Below are positions 8,446 through 16,984 of a stretch of DNA of 54,398 nucleotides, one piece after another (position 1 is the first letter of the stretch; each line of letters starts with the position of its first letter). The notes beneath the pieces are model-generated. The model was not told where the DNA came from, ran no database searches, and was given only the letters and a program-made list of their open reading frames with translations. Position numbers and translations under genes: made by a program. The DNA comes from Hyphomicrobium sp. (GTDB taxonomy: Bacteria; Pseudomonadota; Alphaproteobacteria; Rhizobiales; Hyphomicrobiaceae): the NCBI RefSeq assembly GCF_020852195.1, contig NZ_JADZBI010000127.1, forward strand, positions 1 through 54,398, in the 5' to 3' direction.

Positions 8446-9117
8446 TTGATTTCGATTTCACGGGGCTTGGCACTTTGTCTCCTGGCGCTGGGCGCGCTTC
8501 TCATCGCTCCGGTCGCGCCGGCCGGGGCGCATCCGCATGTCTGGGTGACGGTGGAGACGACGGTGGTCTACGAAGGAGGGTCCATCACCGGCCTCAAGCA
8601 CAAGTGGATCTTCGACGACATGTACACGGCGATGGCTATCCAGGGCCTCGACGCCAACGGCGACGGGCAGTACTCGCGCGAGGAGCTCGCGGAACTGGCG
8701 CAGGTCAATATCGACGGGCTCAAAGAGTTCGGCTACTTCACCGTCGCCAAGCTCGGTAAGACCGTGGTCAAGTCGAAGCCGCCGGTCGACTACTACCTCG
8801 AGTACAAGGACAGCCTGCTCGCCCTCCACTTCACGCTTCCGCTCGAGCAGCCGGTGCTTGCGGACGCGCCGGACTTCAATTTCGCGGTGTTCGACGAATC
8901 GTTCTTCATCGCCTTCGATTTCGGGAAGGACGATCCGGTGAAGCTTGCGGGAGCGCCGCAGGGATGCGCCGCGAACATCGGTATTCCGGAGAACGAGCTC
9001 GCGGAACTCCAGGCGCTCAACGAATCGTTCGGCGGCCAGCTCACGACCGGAGACGCGAACGCCGGCATGGGCCTCGGGTACGCACGAACGGTGACGCTCG
9101 GCTGCAAGAAATCATGA
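8446..9117 (+). CDS. DUF1007 family periplasmic protein
   Basis: This protein of about 223 residues has a signal peptide ending at A-G-A followed by H-P-H-V-W, the DUF1007 hallmark. Members usually sit beside NicO/RcnA-type metal permeases, as here; the exact role (metal delivery or sensing) is not established. A TTG start at 8446 is chosen because AGGAGG ends 5 bases upstream and the signal peptide begins at once; an earlier in-frame ATG at 8389 adds 19 residues without a good ribosome site. Residues near 60-72 read D-A-N-G-D-G-Q-Y-S-R-E-E, which matches an EF-hand calcium loop. Its stop overlaps the permease start (ATGA). Confidence 0.85.
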   Translation: MISISRGLALCLLALGALLIAPVAPAGAHPHVWVTVETTVVYEGGSITGLKHKWIFDDMYTAMAIQGLDANGDGQYSREELAELAQVNIDGLKEFGYFTVAKLGKTVVKSKPPVDYYLEYKDSLLALHFTLPLEQPVLADAPDFNFAVFDESFFIAFDFGKDDPVKLAGAPQGCAANIGIPENELAELQALNESFGGQLTTGDANAGMGLGYARTVTLGCKKS

Positions 9118-10271
9118 CCCGTCTTCTGTCCGCGCTCGGCGCGCTGCTCCTTTGCCTGATCGTCTCGCTCGGCGCGCTCGCTCAGGGCGAGCCTCCGAAG
9201 TCGCCGTTCGGGGTGCCGCTAGCGCCGGGTCAGACCGCCGCCGCGCCGGCGCAGAAAGTGGAGCGCAGCTTTTTCGGCGACGTCTGGTCCTATGTGCTGG
9301 CCCAGCAGCAGCGCATCAACCGGGAGCTGGCCGGCGCCGTGCGCCAGATGAAGACCGGCAACGTGCTCGACGCCACGCTGCTGCTCGCGTTTCTGAGCTT
9401 CACCTATGGCGTGCTGCACGCGGCCGGGCCCGGACACGGCAAGGCGGTGATCTCCTCCTATGTGCTCGCCAACGAGAAGACGGTACGGCGCGGGATCATG
9501 CTCTCGTTCCTGTCCGCGTTCTTTCAGGCGCTGTCGGCCATCGCCATCGTGGGTGTGCTTGCGATTGCTCTCAACGCGACGAGCCTTCAGATCTCGGCCA
9601 CCGAGAAGTGGATCGAGACCATCAGTTGGGGGTTCGTGGCGCTGATCGGCATCTGGCTGCTCTATGGCCAGCTCGGTGCGCTCATCAAGCGGCGCCGCGC
9701 GGCTGCCGCTGCGGCGGCGACCTCGCATGGCGGGCATCAGCATGCCCATGCGCATCCACATGCCGACGATCACGGGAGCTGCGGGTGCGGACACGATCAT
9801 GACCACAGCCACGCACATGCTCACGATCACGGCCATGCGCACGCGTACGGACATGATCATCACCATGACCATGAACACGGGGCCTGCTGCGGGCATGCCC
9901 ACATGCCCGATCCCAAGCAACTCGAGGGGCCGCTGTCCTGGAGCAAGGCGATCGCCATCGCGCTCTCGGTCGGCATCCGGCCCTGTACCGGCGCCATCCT
10001 GGTGCTGATCTTCGCGCTGAGCCAAGGGCTGCTGATCGCGGGCGTGTTCGCGACATTCGCCATGGCGCTTGGCACGGCGATCACGGTGTCGATCCTTGCC
10101 TCGCTGGCGGTCGGCTCGCGCGAGGTGGCGAAGCGGATGGCCGGCGGCGAGAGCCGGCTGGCGGGGGCGGTGGCCACGGGCGCCGGGCTGCTTGGCTCGA
10201 CGCTCGTGTTCCTGATGGGCGCCACGTTCTTCGTCGCCTCGCTCGGTGGAGGGACGGTCTCGCCGCTTTAG
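9114..10271 (+). CDS. NicO/RcnA-type nickel/cobalt (or zinc) permease
   Basis: This inner-membrane protein of about 385 residues has an N-terminal signal-like segment and six or so hydrophobic helices. Family motifs are H-A-A-G-P-G-H-G-K-A-V in an early helix and G-I-R-P-C-T-G-A-I in a later one. Between them is a cytoplasmic loop of about 60 residues (about 206-262) packed with His plus C-x-C. RcnA relatives export Ni and Co; the neighbouring znuA and Zur-like site make zinc handling an alternative. Its ATG lies inside the DUF1007 stop (ATGA), so the two are one translational unit. Confidence 0.87.
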   Translation: MTRLLSALGALLLCLIVSLGALAQGEPPKSPFGVPLAPGQTAAAPAQKVERSFFGDVWSYVLAQQQRINRELAGAVRQMKTGNVLDATLLLAFLSFTYGVLHAAGPGHGKAVISSYVLANEKTVRRGIMLSFLSAFFQALSAIAIVGVLAIALNATSLQISATEKWIETISWGFVALIGIWLLYGQLGALIKRRRAAAAAAATSHGGHQHAHAHPHADDHGSCGCGHDHDHSHAHAHDHGHAHAYGHDHHHDHEHGACCGHAHMPDPKQLEGPLSWSKAIAIALSVGIRPCTGAILVLIFALSQGLLIAGVFATFAMALGTAITVSILASLAVGSREVAKRMAGGESRLAGAVATGAGLLGSTLVFLMGATFFVASLGGGTVSPL

Positions 10272-10340
10272 ACTTCCCGGCCGGCGTATTCCCCTCTATG
10301 GGAGGCGGCGAACTCCGCTCCGATCAGACCCAGGGCCGTC

Positions 10341-11918
10341 ATGAAGCTCTACCGCGCTTTCGCTACCGTCGGCGGCCTGACGCTCGTCTCGCGTGTGCTC
10401 GGATTCCTGCGCGACATCGCCTTCGCGTGGGCCTTCGGCGCCGGCTGGGTGGCGGACGCCTTTAACGTGGCTTTCCGATTTCCCAACCTGTTCCGGCGGC
10501 TGTTCGGCGAGGGGGCCTTCAACTCGGCCTTCATCCCACTGTTCGCCAAGGAGCTCGAAGGGGGCGGCCGCGATGCGGCGCGTGCGTTCGCCGAGGAGGC
10601 GCTGAGCGGTCTTTTCGCTGTGCTGGTGGCGCTAACGGTGGTCGACATCCTCACGATGCCTTGGATCATGTATCTCCTGGAGCACGGCTTCAGCGCCACG
10701 CCTGAGAAGTTCGACCTCGCGGTGCTGCTGACGCAGATCACCTTCCCCTATCTGCTCTGCATGTCGCTCGTGGCGCTGTTCTCGGGCGTGCTCAATACGT
10801 TCGGGAAGTTCGTCGAGAGCTCCGCGGTCTCGATCGTGCTCAACCTCACGCTGCTCGCCGCGATTTTCATCGGCTTCGGGCTCGGGTTCCGAAACGAGCC
10901 GGGCGGCGGCATCGTGCAGGCGATTGGCGTGTTCATTGCCGGCGTGCTGCAGCTCTGGCTCCTGATCAGCGGGCTTCGGCGCAACAACTTCACGCTCAGG
11001 CTCCGGCGGCCGAGGATGACGGAGGGCATGCGCCGCCTGATCACGCTTGGCATCCCGGGCGTCGTCGCGGGCGGCGTGACGCAGCTCAACATCATGATCG
11101 GCACCATCATCGCCTCGCAGGAGCCGGGCGCGGTCTCGCAGCTCTACTATGCGGATCGGCTCTACGAACTGCCGCTCGCCATCGTCGGCATCGCCATCGG
11201 CGTCGTGCTGCTGCCGGACGTGTCGCGGCAACTCAGGGCGGGCAACCACACGGGCGTGCTCGACAGCCAGAACCGCTCGCTCGAGTTCGCGATGCTGCTC
11301 ACGGTGCCGGCGGCGGTGGCGCTGGCGGTGGTGCCGATCCCCATTGTCAAGGTGCTGTTCGAGCGCGGGGCGTTCACGGCCGCGGACACGGCGAGCACGG
11401 CGGCGGTGCTGTCGGTGTTCGCGCTCGGGCTGCCGGCGTTCGTGATGATCAAGGTGTTCTCGCCCGCCTATTTCGCGCGCGAGGATACCAAGACGCCGAT
11501 GCGCTACGCCGTGCTCAGCCTGACCGCGAACACGATCGGCTCGATCGTGCTGTTCTTCCTGTTCCGCCGTCTCGGCTACCTGCCGCACCTCGGCATCGCA
11601 GTAGCGACTACGCTTGGCGGTTGGCTCAACGCGGGGCTGCTGTGGGCAACGCTCGTCCGGCGCAGGCACTTCGTGCTCGACGGCAGGATGCGGCGTGCGT
11701 TCGCGACCATCCTGCTCTCCTCGCTCGTGATGGGCGTTGCGCTCCTCGCCGCGGCGCATCTCCTCGGGGTGTATTTTGCGCCGGATCGCGGATTCCTGGT
11801 CCATGCGCTCGCGCTCGCGGTGCTGATCGCGGCCGGGTTGGCGATCTACGCCTTGGTCGTGTTGGCGACCGGGACGATCAACCTCCGGCAATTGCGCAAG
11901 CTCATCCGCCGTAGCTGA
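10341..11918 (+). CDS. murJ: Lipid II flippase MurJ
   Basis: This 525-residue polytopic protein has about 14 hydrophobic helices. It moves lipid II across the inner membrane for peptidoglycan synthesis. The N-terminus shows the family G-x-x-T-L-V-S-R-V-L-G-F-x-R-D motif and then F-N-V-A-F-R-F-P-N-L-F-R-R-L-F-x-E-G-A-F, with the key Arg residues kept. It lies in its usual alphaproteobacterial place just before trpS, 72 bases apart. Confidence 0.95.
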   Translation: MKLYRAFATVGGLTLVSRVLGFLRDIAFAWAFGAGWVADAFNVAFRFPNLFRRLFGEGAFNSAFIPLFAKELEGGGRDAARAFAEEALSGLFAVLVALTVVDILTMPWIMYLLEHGFSATPEKFDLAVLLTQITFPYLLCMSLVALFSGVLNTFGKFVESSAVSIVLNLTLLAAIFIGFGLGFRNEPGGGIVQAIGVFIAGVLQLWLLISGLRRNNFTLRLRRPRMTEGMRRLITLGIPGVVAGGVTQLNIMIGTIIASQEPGAVSQLYYADRLYELPLAIVGIAIGVVLLPDVSRQLRAGNHTGVLDSQNRSLEFAMLLTVPAAVALAVVPIPIVKVLFERGAFTAADTASTAAVLSVFALGLPAFVMIKVFSPAYFAREDTKTPMRYAVLSLTANTIGSIVLFFLFRRLGYLPHLGIAVATTLGGWLNAGLLWATLVRRRHFVLDGRMRRAFATILLSSLVMGVALLAAAHLLGVYFAPDRGFLVHALALAVLIAAGLAIYALVVLATGTINLRQLRKLIRRS

Positions 11919-11990
11919 GCGCGGGCCTTGCGCGCGAGGCTTGGCCGCGCCATAACCCGCGCCTGACAGAGGGCCGACGGGTCGAGGGCA

Positions 11991-13049
11991 ATGGAACTTC
12001 AGGAACGTGTTTTCTCAGGCATGCAGCCTACGGGCAGCCTGCATCTCGGCAACTATCTCGGCGCCATGGTGCAGTGGATCGAGATGCAGAAGACGCATGA
12101 ATGCATCTACTGCGTCGTCGATATGCACGCGATCACCGTCTGGCAGGACCCCAAGGAGCTCAGGCACGCCATCCGGCAGGTGACGGCCGCTTACATTGCT
12201 TCCGGTCTCGATCCGAAACGGAGCATCCTGTTCAACCAGAGCCAGGTGTCGGCGCATGCGGAGCTGGCCTGGATCTTCAATTGCGTCGCGCGCCTCGGCT
12301 GGCTCAACCGCATGACGCAGTTCAAGGAGAAGGCAGGCAAGGACCGCGAGGCGGCGTCGGTAGGGCTTTATGCCTATCCGAACCTGATGGCGGCCGACAT
12401 CCTGGCCTACCGGGCGACGCATGTTCCCGTCGGCGAGGACCAGAAGCAGCACCTCGAGCTGGCGCGCGACATCGCGCAGAAGTTCAACAACGACTTCCGC
12501 GCCGAGATCGAGGCCAAGGGCTACAACGACGGCATCTTCTTCCCGCAGCCGGAGCCGGTGATCACGGGGCCGGCGACGCGCGTCATGAGCTTGCGCGACG
12601 GCACGAAGAAGATGTCGAAGTCGGAGCCTTCCGACATGTCGCGCATCAACCTGATGGACGATACGGACGCCATCTCCGAGAAGATCAAGAAAGCAAAGAC
12701 GGACATGGAGCCGGCGCCGCCGGCCAATCTCGAGGAGCTGAGCACCCGGCCGGAGATCGACAACCTCGTCGGCATCTACGCGGCACTGGCCGGCGTCTCC
12801 AAGCAAGCGGCGCTCGATCTGCTGATCTCGACGTCCACGGAAGGGCCGAGCATCTTCACCGGCTTCAAGCGCGCTCTGACGGAGGTCGCTACCCAGAAGC
12901 TGGGTCCGATCCGGGCGGAGATCGTGCGCCTCATGGACGATCCGGCGGAGATCGACCGTGTGCTGGCTGACGGCTCGACGCGGGCGCGCGCCATCGCCAG
13001 CCCGATCCTGGACGAGGTCAAGGATATCGTCGGCTTCATTAGGTCGTGA
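11991..13049 (+). CDS. trpS: Tryptophanyl-tRNA synthetase
   Basis: This 352-residue class I aminoacyl-tRNA synthetase charges tRNA-Trp. The HIGH-type motif appears as [10 protein letters not shown] near residues 14-23 and the K-M-S-K-S loop is at residues 207-211. The length is normal. It is preceded by murJ and followed by a Usp-domain gene on the same strand. Confidence 0.96.
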   Translation: MELQERVFSGMQPTGSLHLGNYLGAMVQWIEMQKTHECIYCVVDMHAITVWQDPKELRHAIRQVTAAYIASGLDPKRSILFNQSQVSAHAELAWIFNCVARLGWLNRMTQFKEKAGKDREAASVGLYAYPNLMAADILAYRATHVPVGEDQKQHLELARDIAQKFNNDFRAEIEAKGYNDGIFFPQPEPVITGPATRVMSLRDGTKKMSKSEPSDMSRINLMDDTDAISEKIKKAKTDMEPAPPANLEELSTRPEIDNLVGIYAALAGVSKQAALDLLISTSTEGPSIFTGFKRALTEVATQKLGPIRAEIVRLMDDPAEIDRVLADGSTRARAIASPILDEVKDIVGFIRS

Positions 13050-13140
13050 TGTCACCATCTTCCCCCTCGAGTGGGGAGGATGGTGGGTCGCTTCCTCGCG
13101 TCTGTTGTGGACTTCGCATTCGCGTGGCAGCATCGCGGGC

Positions 13141-13653
13141 ATGATGCTCGAGTATCGCAAACGTCGCGCCTTCGAGGCCGGACACGCCCGGAAGTTCCTG
13201 CTCATCGTCGATGAGAGCCCGGAGGTGGAGAGTGCGCTCTACTATGCCGCGGCGCGGATCGTGCGCTCGTCCGGCATGATCCTCATGCTGTACGTCATCG
13301 AGCCGCAGGATTTCCAGCACTGGGCGGGCGTGCGGCAGGTGCAGATCGAGGAGGAGACGTTGAAGGCGCGGGCGCTGTTCCGGCTGTTCCGGCGCAAGCT
13401 GCACCTTGTCGGCTTCGAGAACATCCCCTGCGAGGAATTGGTGCGCGAGGGCGTCAAGGCGGACGAGATCATGAAGACCATCGCAGAGGACGAGGATGTC
13501 TCCATCCTGGTGCTCGGCGCCTCGACCGACCCCAAAGGGCCGGGGCCGCTCGTTTCCATGCTGGCGGCGGGATCGGCCGCGGGATCGTTCCCGATTCCCA
13601 TTACCGTGGTGCCCGGCAATCTGGCCTTCGATGACATCGTGGCACTGGCCTGA
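13141..13653 (+). CDS. Universal stress protein (UspA) family protein
   Basis: This protein of about 170 residues has the Usp alpha/beta fold. It shows a first strand F-L-L-I-V-D-E-S-P-E, and a late L-V-L-G-A-S-T-D-x-x-G-P-G-P-L segment in place of the usual G-x2-G-x9-G-S/T nucleotide loop. Usp proteins of this kind often bind ATP or act as stress regulators; the client is unknown. Two adjacent ATG codons (13141, 13144) could start it. It is commonly found between trpS and nfuA in this order. A promoter for nfuA lies just downstream. Confidence 0.82.
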   Translation: MMLEYRKRRAFEAGHARKFLLIVDESPEVESALYYAAARIVRSSGMILMLYVIEPQDFQHWAGVRQVQIEEETLKARALFRLFRRKLHLVGFENIPCEELVREGVKADEIMKTIAEDEDVSILVLGASTDPKGPGPLVSMLAAGSAAGSFPIPITVVPGNLAFDDIVALA

Positions 13654-13717
13654 TGCCCTCGATGCGGCCGAAAGAGCTTGTGGCGCGTGTGAAAAGCCCG
13701 ACGTAAGGGCTAGACAA

Positions 13718-13746
13718 TTGTCGAAGGCTTCCTTACTTGCTAGAAT
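13718..13746 (+). promoter_or_regulatory. Sigma-70-type promoter of nfuA
   Basis: The -35 TTGTCG (13718-13723) and -10 TAGAAT (13741-13746) are separated by exactly 17 bases, and the nfuA ATG is 53 bases beyond the -10. The -10 is part of the Irr-type box described next. A 10-bp palindrome GACAATTGTC (13713-13722) overlaps the -35. Confidence 0.65.
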
Positions 13747-13755
13747 AATTCTAAA
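13739..13755. promoter_or_regulatory. Irr-type iron control element (ICE) over the nfuA -10
   Basis: The published ICE consensus of rhizobial Irr is TTTAGAA-N3-TTCTAAA. The site reads GCTAGAA-TAA-TTCTAAA: the right half is perfect and the left half matches 5 of 7, so 12 of 14 defined bases agree. It covers the -10, a position from which Irr binding under iron limitation would block transcription of an Fe-S assembly gene. Sequence match is seen; regulation is inferred. Confidence 0.65.
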
Positions 13756-13799
13756 GATGCGACCGAGTGGGGCATGTCAGGCCCCGAGGAGACGACGAC

Positions 13800-14354
13800 A
13801 TGTTCATTCAGACCGAGGCAACGCCCAATCCTCAGACGCTGAAGTTCATCCCCGGCCAAACGGTGCTCGAGGACGGAACGGCAGACTTCCGTGCCAAGCG
13901 TGACGCGGAGTCATCGCCGCTCGCTCGGCGCCTGTTCAACATCGACGGCGTGACGGGAGTGTTCCTCGGCTCCGACTTCATCTCGGTGACGAAGTCCGAT
14001 GCCGAGTGGCAGCACCTCAAGCCCATGATCCTCGGTGCGATCATGGAGCACTACATGTCCGGCGCGGCGGTGGTTGACGGCGAGGGCGCCAACGATGCGG
14101 CCGACGGCGCCTATGATGCCGAGGACGCGGACGTGGTCGCGACGATCAAGGAGTTGCTCGAGACGCGCGTGCGCCCGGCCGTGGCGCAGGATGGCGGCGA
14201 CATCACGTTCGCCGGGTTCCGCGACGGCATCGTCTACCTGCACATGCGCGGCGCATGCTCGGGTTGTCCGAGCTCGACGGCGACGCTCAGGCACGGCATC
14301 GAGAACCTGCTCCGGCACTTCTGTCCCGAGGTGGAGGAAGTGCAGGCGGTCTGA
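13800..14354 (+). CDS. nfuA: Fe-S cluster scaffold/carrier NfuA (NifU-like)
   Basis: This protein of about 184 residues has an N-terminal Nfu_N domain (begins M-F-I-Q-T-E-x-T-P-N-P) and a C-terminal NifU domain. The cluster ligands are Cys153 and Cys156 in G-A-C-S-G-C-P-S-S. It carries and delivers [4Fe-4S] clusters in the cytoplasm. GAGGAG sits 9-14 bases before the ATG. An Irr-type box over its promoter suggests repression in low iron. A structured, T-tailed RNA element follows the stop codon. Confidence 0.95.
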   Translation: MFIQTEATPNPQTLKFIPGQTVLEDGTADFRAKRDAESSPLARRLFNIDGVTGVFLGSDFISVTKSDAEWQHLKPMILGAIMEHYMSGAAVVDGEGANDAADGAYDAEDADVVATIKELLETRVRPAVAQDGGDITFAGFRDGIVYLHMRGACSGCPSSTATLRHGIENLLRHFCPEVEEVQAV

Positions 14355-14358
14355 GCCC

Positions 14359-14458
14359 GGGCCGCTGGGAACCCCGCTCTTTGGCTGGACCTATGATTCA
14401 CGCTTCGGACTGATGGAGTCCGCGAGTGATCATGGTGCGGCCGGCGGGGTTTTTTCTT
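14359..14458 (+). ncRNA. Structured T-tailed RNA element after nfuA (terminator or riboregulator)
   Basis: Four complementary arms are interleaved. GGCCGC (14360-14365) can pair with GCGGCC (14437-14442). AACCCCGC (14370-14377) can pair with GCGGGGTT (14444-14451), which is followed by more T residues and TT after one C. Between them is a long hairpin (14393-14433) with ATGAT-t-CAC/GTG-ATCAT and GGACT/AGTCC stems around a GATGG loop. The order A-B-A'-B' means either a pseudoknot or two competing folds. It at least serves as the nfuA terminator; a regulatory role or separate sRNA is inference. Confidence 0.5.
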
Positions 14459-14521
14459 GCGACGGCGGACACTTCGCGTCCATCCTACCCGTCGCATTCT
14501 GCATCCCGAGGATCCGCCCCC

Positions 14522-15112
14522 ATGTCGTCAGCGATCGATCAGGCTGCGCTCTCGCAGCTTTTCCTCTCCGCGCGTACGCACAACGCCTGGCAGGACAGGC
14601 CGGTGCCGGATGAGCTGCTGGCCCAGGTCGTGGATCTCATGAAGCTCGGGCCGACGAGCGCCAACTGTGAGCCGGCCCGCATCGTGTTCGTGAAGTCGCC
14701 CGAGGCCAAGGCGCGGCTCAGGCCGTTTCTCTCCGCAGGTAACCTCGACAAGACGATGGCGGCGCCGGTGTGCGCGATCATCGGCTACGACCTCGAATTC
14801 TATGAGAAGCTGCCGCGGCTTTTTCCGCATACGGATGCCAAGAGCTGGTTCACTGGCAAGCCGGAGCACGTCGTCGAGACGGCGTTCCGCAACGGCTCGC
14901 TGCAGGGCGCGTACCTGATCCTGGCAGCGAGGGCGCTGGGGCTCGATTGCGGCCCGATGTCCGGGTTCGATCAGGCCGGCGTCACCGCGGAGTTCTTCGC
15001 CGGCACGCCGGTGAAGGCGAACTTCCTCTGCAATCTCGGCTATGGCGATGCATCGGTGCTCAAGCCGCGCCTGCCGCGTCTTGCTTTCGACGAGGTGGCG
15101 AAAGTCCTCTGA
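14522..15112 (+). CDS. Nitroreductase family protein (RutE/HadB-like)
   Basis: This flavin oxidoreductase of about 196 residues matches the RutE type, which reduces malonic semialdehyde in pyrimidine degradation. It shows [14 protein letters not shown], an FMN-contact region, and the closing [10 protein letters not shown] segment. No other rut gene is near, so the substrate is open. The ATG at 14522 matches the family N-terminus; the T-tailed RNA element lies about 65 bases upstream, so the gene has its own promoter or is read through. Confidence 0.85.
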   Translation: MSSAIDQAALSQLFLSARTHNAWQDRPVPDELLAQVVDLMKLGPTSANCEPARIVFVKSPEAKARLRPFLSAGNLDKTMAAPVCAIIGYDLEFYEKLPRLFPHTDAKSWFTGKPEHVVETAFRNGSLQGAYLILAARALGLDCGPMSGFDQAGVTAEFFAGTPVKANFLCNLGYGDASVLKPRLPRLAFDEVAKVL

Positions 15113-15162
15113 TCCTGACGCGAGTCATTGCGCGATTCGCCTCGTGCTTTATGCTCGCCGCC

Positions 15163-15861
15163 ATGAATACGCTCGCCTTCGATACCTGCTTCGCTGCCTG
15201 CTCGGTGGCCGCCACATGGCGCATGCCTGACGGCGTCGCGGGCGCCTATCGCTTCGAGCGGCTCGAACGGGGGCATGCGGAGCGTCTCACGCCGATGATC
15301 GGGGAGGCAATGAGCGAGGCGCCGTTCGGATTTTCAGATATCGGTATGATCATCGTGACGACGGGGCCTGGGACGTTCACCGGGCAGCGCGTCGGCATCG
15401 CGGCGGCGCGCGCGCTCTCGCTGGCGACCGGGGCGCCGGTCGGCACGCTGTCGAGCCTCGCCGTCATGGCATACACGGCCGTTGCCGAGATCCCCGATGA
15501 AGTCGAGGGCAAAGTGCTGGCGGTTGCGGTCGATGCACGGCGTGGGGAAATCTATTTTCAGCGCTTCGCCGGGCCTGCGTGGAGCGCGCTCGGTGAGCCC
15601 GAGCTCGTAACGCCCGCGGCCGCGGCCGACAGGCTCGGTGCATCCGATGCGGTCGTGGTCGGCTCGGGAGCGGAGGTTGTCGCGGAGGCTTCCCGCAAGG
15701 TCGGGGGCTCCGTCAGCGCACGCATCGTCGCGCTCGAGCCCGACGTGCGGTTCATTCCTGACGGCGCTGTAAGGCCGGGATCGGTCTTGCCCCGGCCTCT
15801 CTACCTCCGCCCTCCGGATGCGAAGCCGCAGGATGGCGCCTCGCTGGGGAGGGTGTCATGA
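15163..15861 (+). CDS. tsaB: tRNA t6A synthesis protein TsaB
   Basis: This ASKHA-fold protein of about 232 residues partners TsaD in making threonylcarbamoyladenosine at tRNA A37. It begins M-N-T-L-A-F-D-T and shows the family G-P-G-T-F-T-G-Q-R-V-G motif. The ATG at 15163 fits the family N-terminus. The stop overlaps the rimI start (ATGA), the usual TsaB-RimI pairing. The last residues run into the overlap and are unconserved. Confidence 0.93.
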   Translation: MNTLAFDTCFAACSVAATWRMPDGVAGAYRFERLERGHAERLTPMIGEAMSEAPFGFSDIGMIIVTTGPGTFTGQRVGIAAARALSLATGAPVGTLSSLAVMAYTAVAEIPDEVEGKVLAVAVDARRGEIYFQRFAGPAWSALGEPELVTPAAAADRLGASDAVVVGSGAEVVAEASRKVGGSVSARIVALEPDVRFIPDGAVRPGSVLPRPLYLRPPDAKPQDGASLGRVS

Positions 15862-16343
15862 CGGATGCAGCGCCGTTCGATGCCAGGTATGTCTCGTTGC
15901 TCTGGGCGGGACCGGAGCATGCAGCGGAGATCGCGCGGCTGCATGGGGAGCTGTTCTCCCCGGCGTGGTCCGAGGAGAGCGTCAAGGCGCTACTCGATCA
16001 TCCTGCCTCAACCGCCTTCATGGCCATGGTCGGCGGGGCGCCCAAGACGTGCGTCGGATTCGTGTTGGCGCAGCTTGCAGCGGACGAGGCGGAGATTCTG
16101 ACCATCGGGGTGGCCAAGGACTGGCAGCGCAAGGGCATCGGCCGTCGGCTCGTCGAGGGGGTGGCGCGCGCGGCGCAGCGCGCCGAGGCCAAGAAGCTCT
16201 ATCTCGAGGTCGCCGCCGACAACGATGCCGCGATGGAGCTCTATCGCCGTGCGGGTTTTCTCGGCACGGGGCTGCGGCGCGGCTACTACGCAAGACCAGG
16301 CGGCGCGGCCGTCGATGCCGTGACCTTCGCACTAAAGCTTTAG
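15858..16343 (+). CDS. rimI: Ribosomal protein S18 alanine N-acetyltransferase RimI
   Basis: This 161-residue GNAT enzyme acetylates the N-terminus of ribosomal protein S18 or similar targets. The acetyl-CoA loop appears as D-W-Q-R-K-G-I-G-R-R-L, followed by L-E-V-A-A-D-N-D-A-A-M-E-L-Y-R-R-A-G-F. It is coupled to tsaB by a 4-base overlap and followed 91 bases later by a fur-family gene, the common alphaproteobacterial order. Confidence 0.92.
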   Translation: MTDAAPFDARYVSLLWAGPEHAAEIARLHGELFSPAWSEESVKALLDHPASTAFMAMVGGAPKTCVGFVLAQLAADEAEILTIGVAKDWQRKGIGRRLVEGVARAAQRAEAKKLYLEVAADNDAAMELYRRAGFLGTGLRRGYYARPGGAAVDAVTFALKL

Positions 16344-16434
16344 ACGGCCTTGCAGAATCCCAGCTTTTGAGCCAGTAGACAAACGGCAATCATGCCGTTA
16401 TCTGCACGGCAGCTCACTGATCGGGATATGCGCC

Positions 16435-16887
16435 ATGGCGGTCTCGAAAGACGAGAACCTTTCCCGGCTCGAGGTTTTGTGCGCGGAGCACGGGCTCCGC
16501 ATGACCGGCCAGCGCCGCGTCATCGCCCGCGTGCTGTCGGAGGCGCGTGATCATCCGGATGGCGAGGAACTGCACAGGCGCGCGCATCTGGTCGATTCCC
16601 ACATCTCGCTCTCGACCGTCTACCGGACCGTCAACCTGCTCGAGAAGAAAGGGATTCTGGAGCGGCATGCGTTCGGCAGCGGGCGCGGGCGCTACGAGGA
16701 GGCGGCGCGTGGCCACCACGACCATCTGATCGATATCGCCACCGGCCGCGTGATCGAGTTCCACAGCGTGGAGATCGAGAAGCTGCAGGAGAAGATCGCG
16801 CGCGAGCTTGGTTTCACGCTGGTGGGGCACCGGCTCGAGCTCTATGGCGAGCCGATCGAGAAGAAGAAGCCGGCGCGGAAGGGTTAG
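16435..16887 (+). CDS. fur: Fur-family metalloregulator (Fur/Mur type)
   Basis: This 150-residue winged-helix repressor has R-M-T-G-Q-R-R-V-I-A-R-V-L at the DNA-binding start and the recognition region S-L-S-T-V-Y-R-T-V-N-L-L. The metal site H-H-D-H-L-I is kept. There is no C-x-x-C zinc pair, as in alphaproteobacterial Fur, which in many Rhizobiales responds to manganese (Mur). I cannot tell iron from manganese response by sequence. It is not closer to Zur, which usually has C-x-x-C pairs. Confidence 0.9.
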   Translation: MAVSKDENLSRLEVLCAEHGLRMTGQRRVIARVLSEARDHPDGEELHRRAHLVDSHISLSTVYRTVNLLEKKGILERHAFGSGRGRYEEAARGHHDHLIDIATGRVIEFHSVEIEKLQEKIARELGFTLVGHRLELYGEPIEKKKPARKG

Positions 16888-16984
16888 ATGCTTTCTTTGC
16901 CCTTTGGGACCCGATGTGAAGCTCGTGCGCAGCCCTCTTGGATGCGGTGGCGGCCATTCTTAGACATCTCACAGGCGGAAACTT

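Noticed and set aside
9730-9900. His-codon tandem repeats as a possible microsatellite or CRISPR-like array
   Set aside because: The repeats are codon-level (CAT/CAC/GAT/GAC) and encode the His-rich loop of the permease; there are no spaced identical units.
10632-11891. Minus-strand frame opposite murJ (419 codons)
   Set aside because: Composition is extreme in Arg, His and Glu, and it mirrors the membrane-protein codons of murJ.
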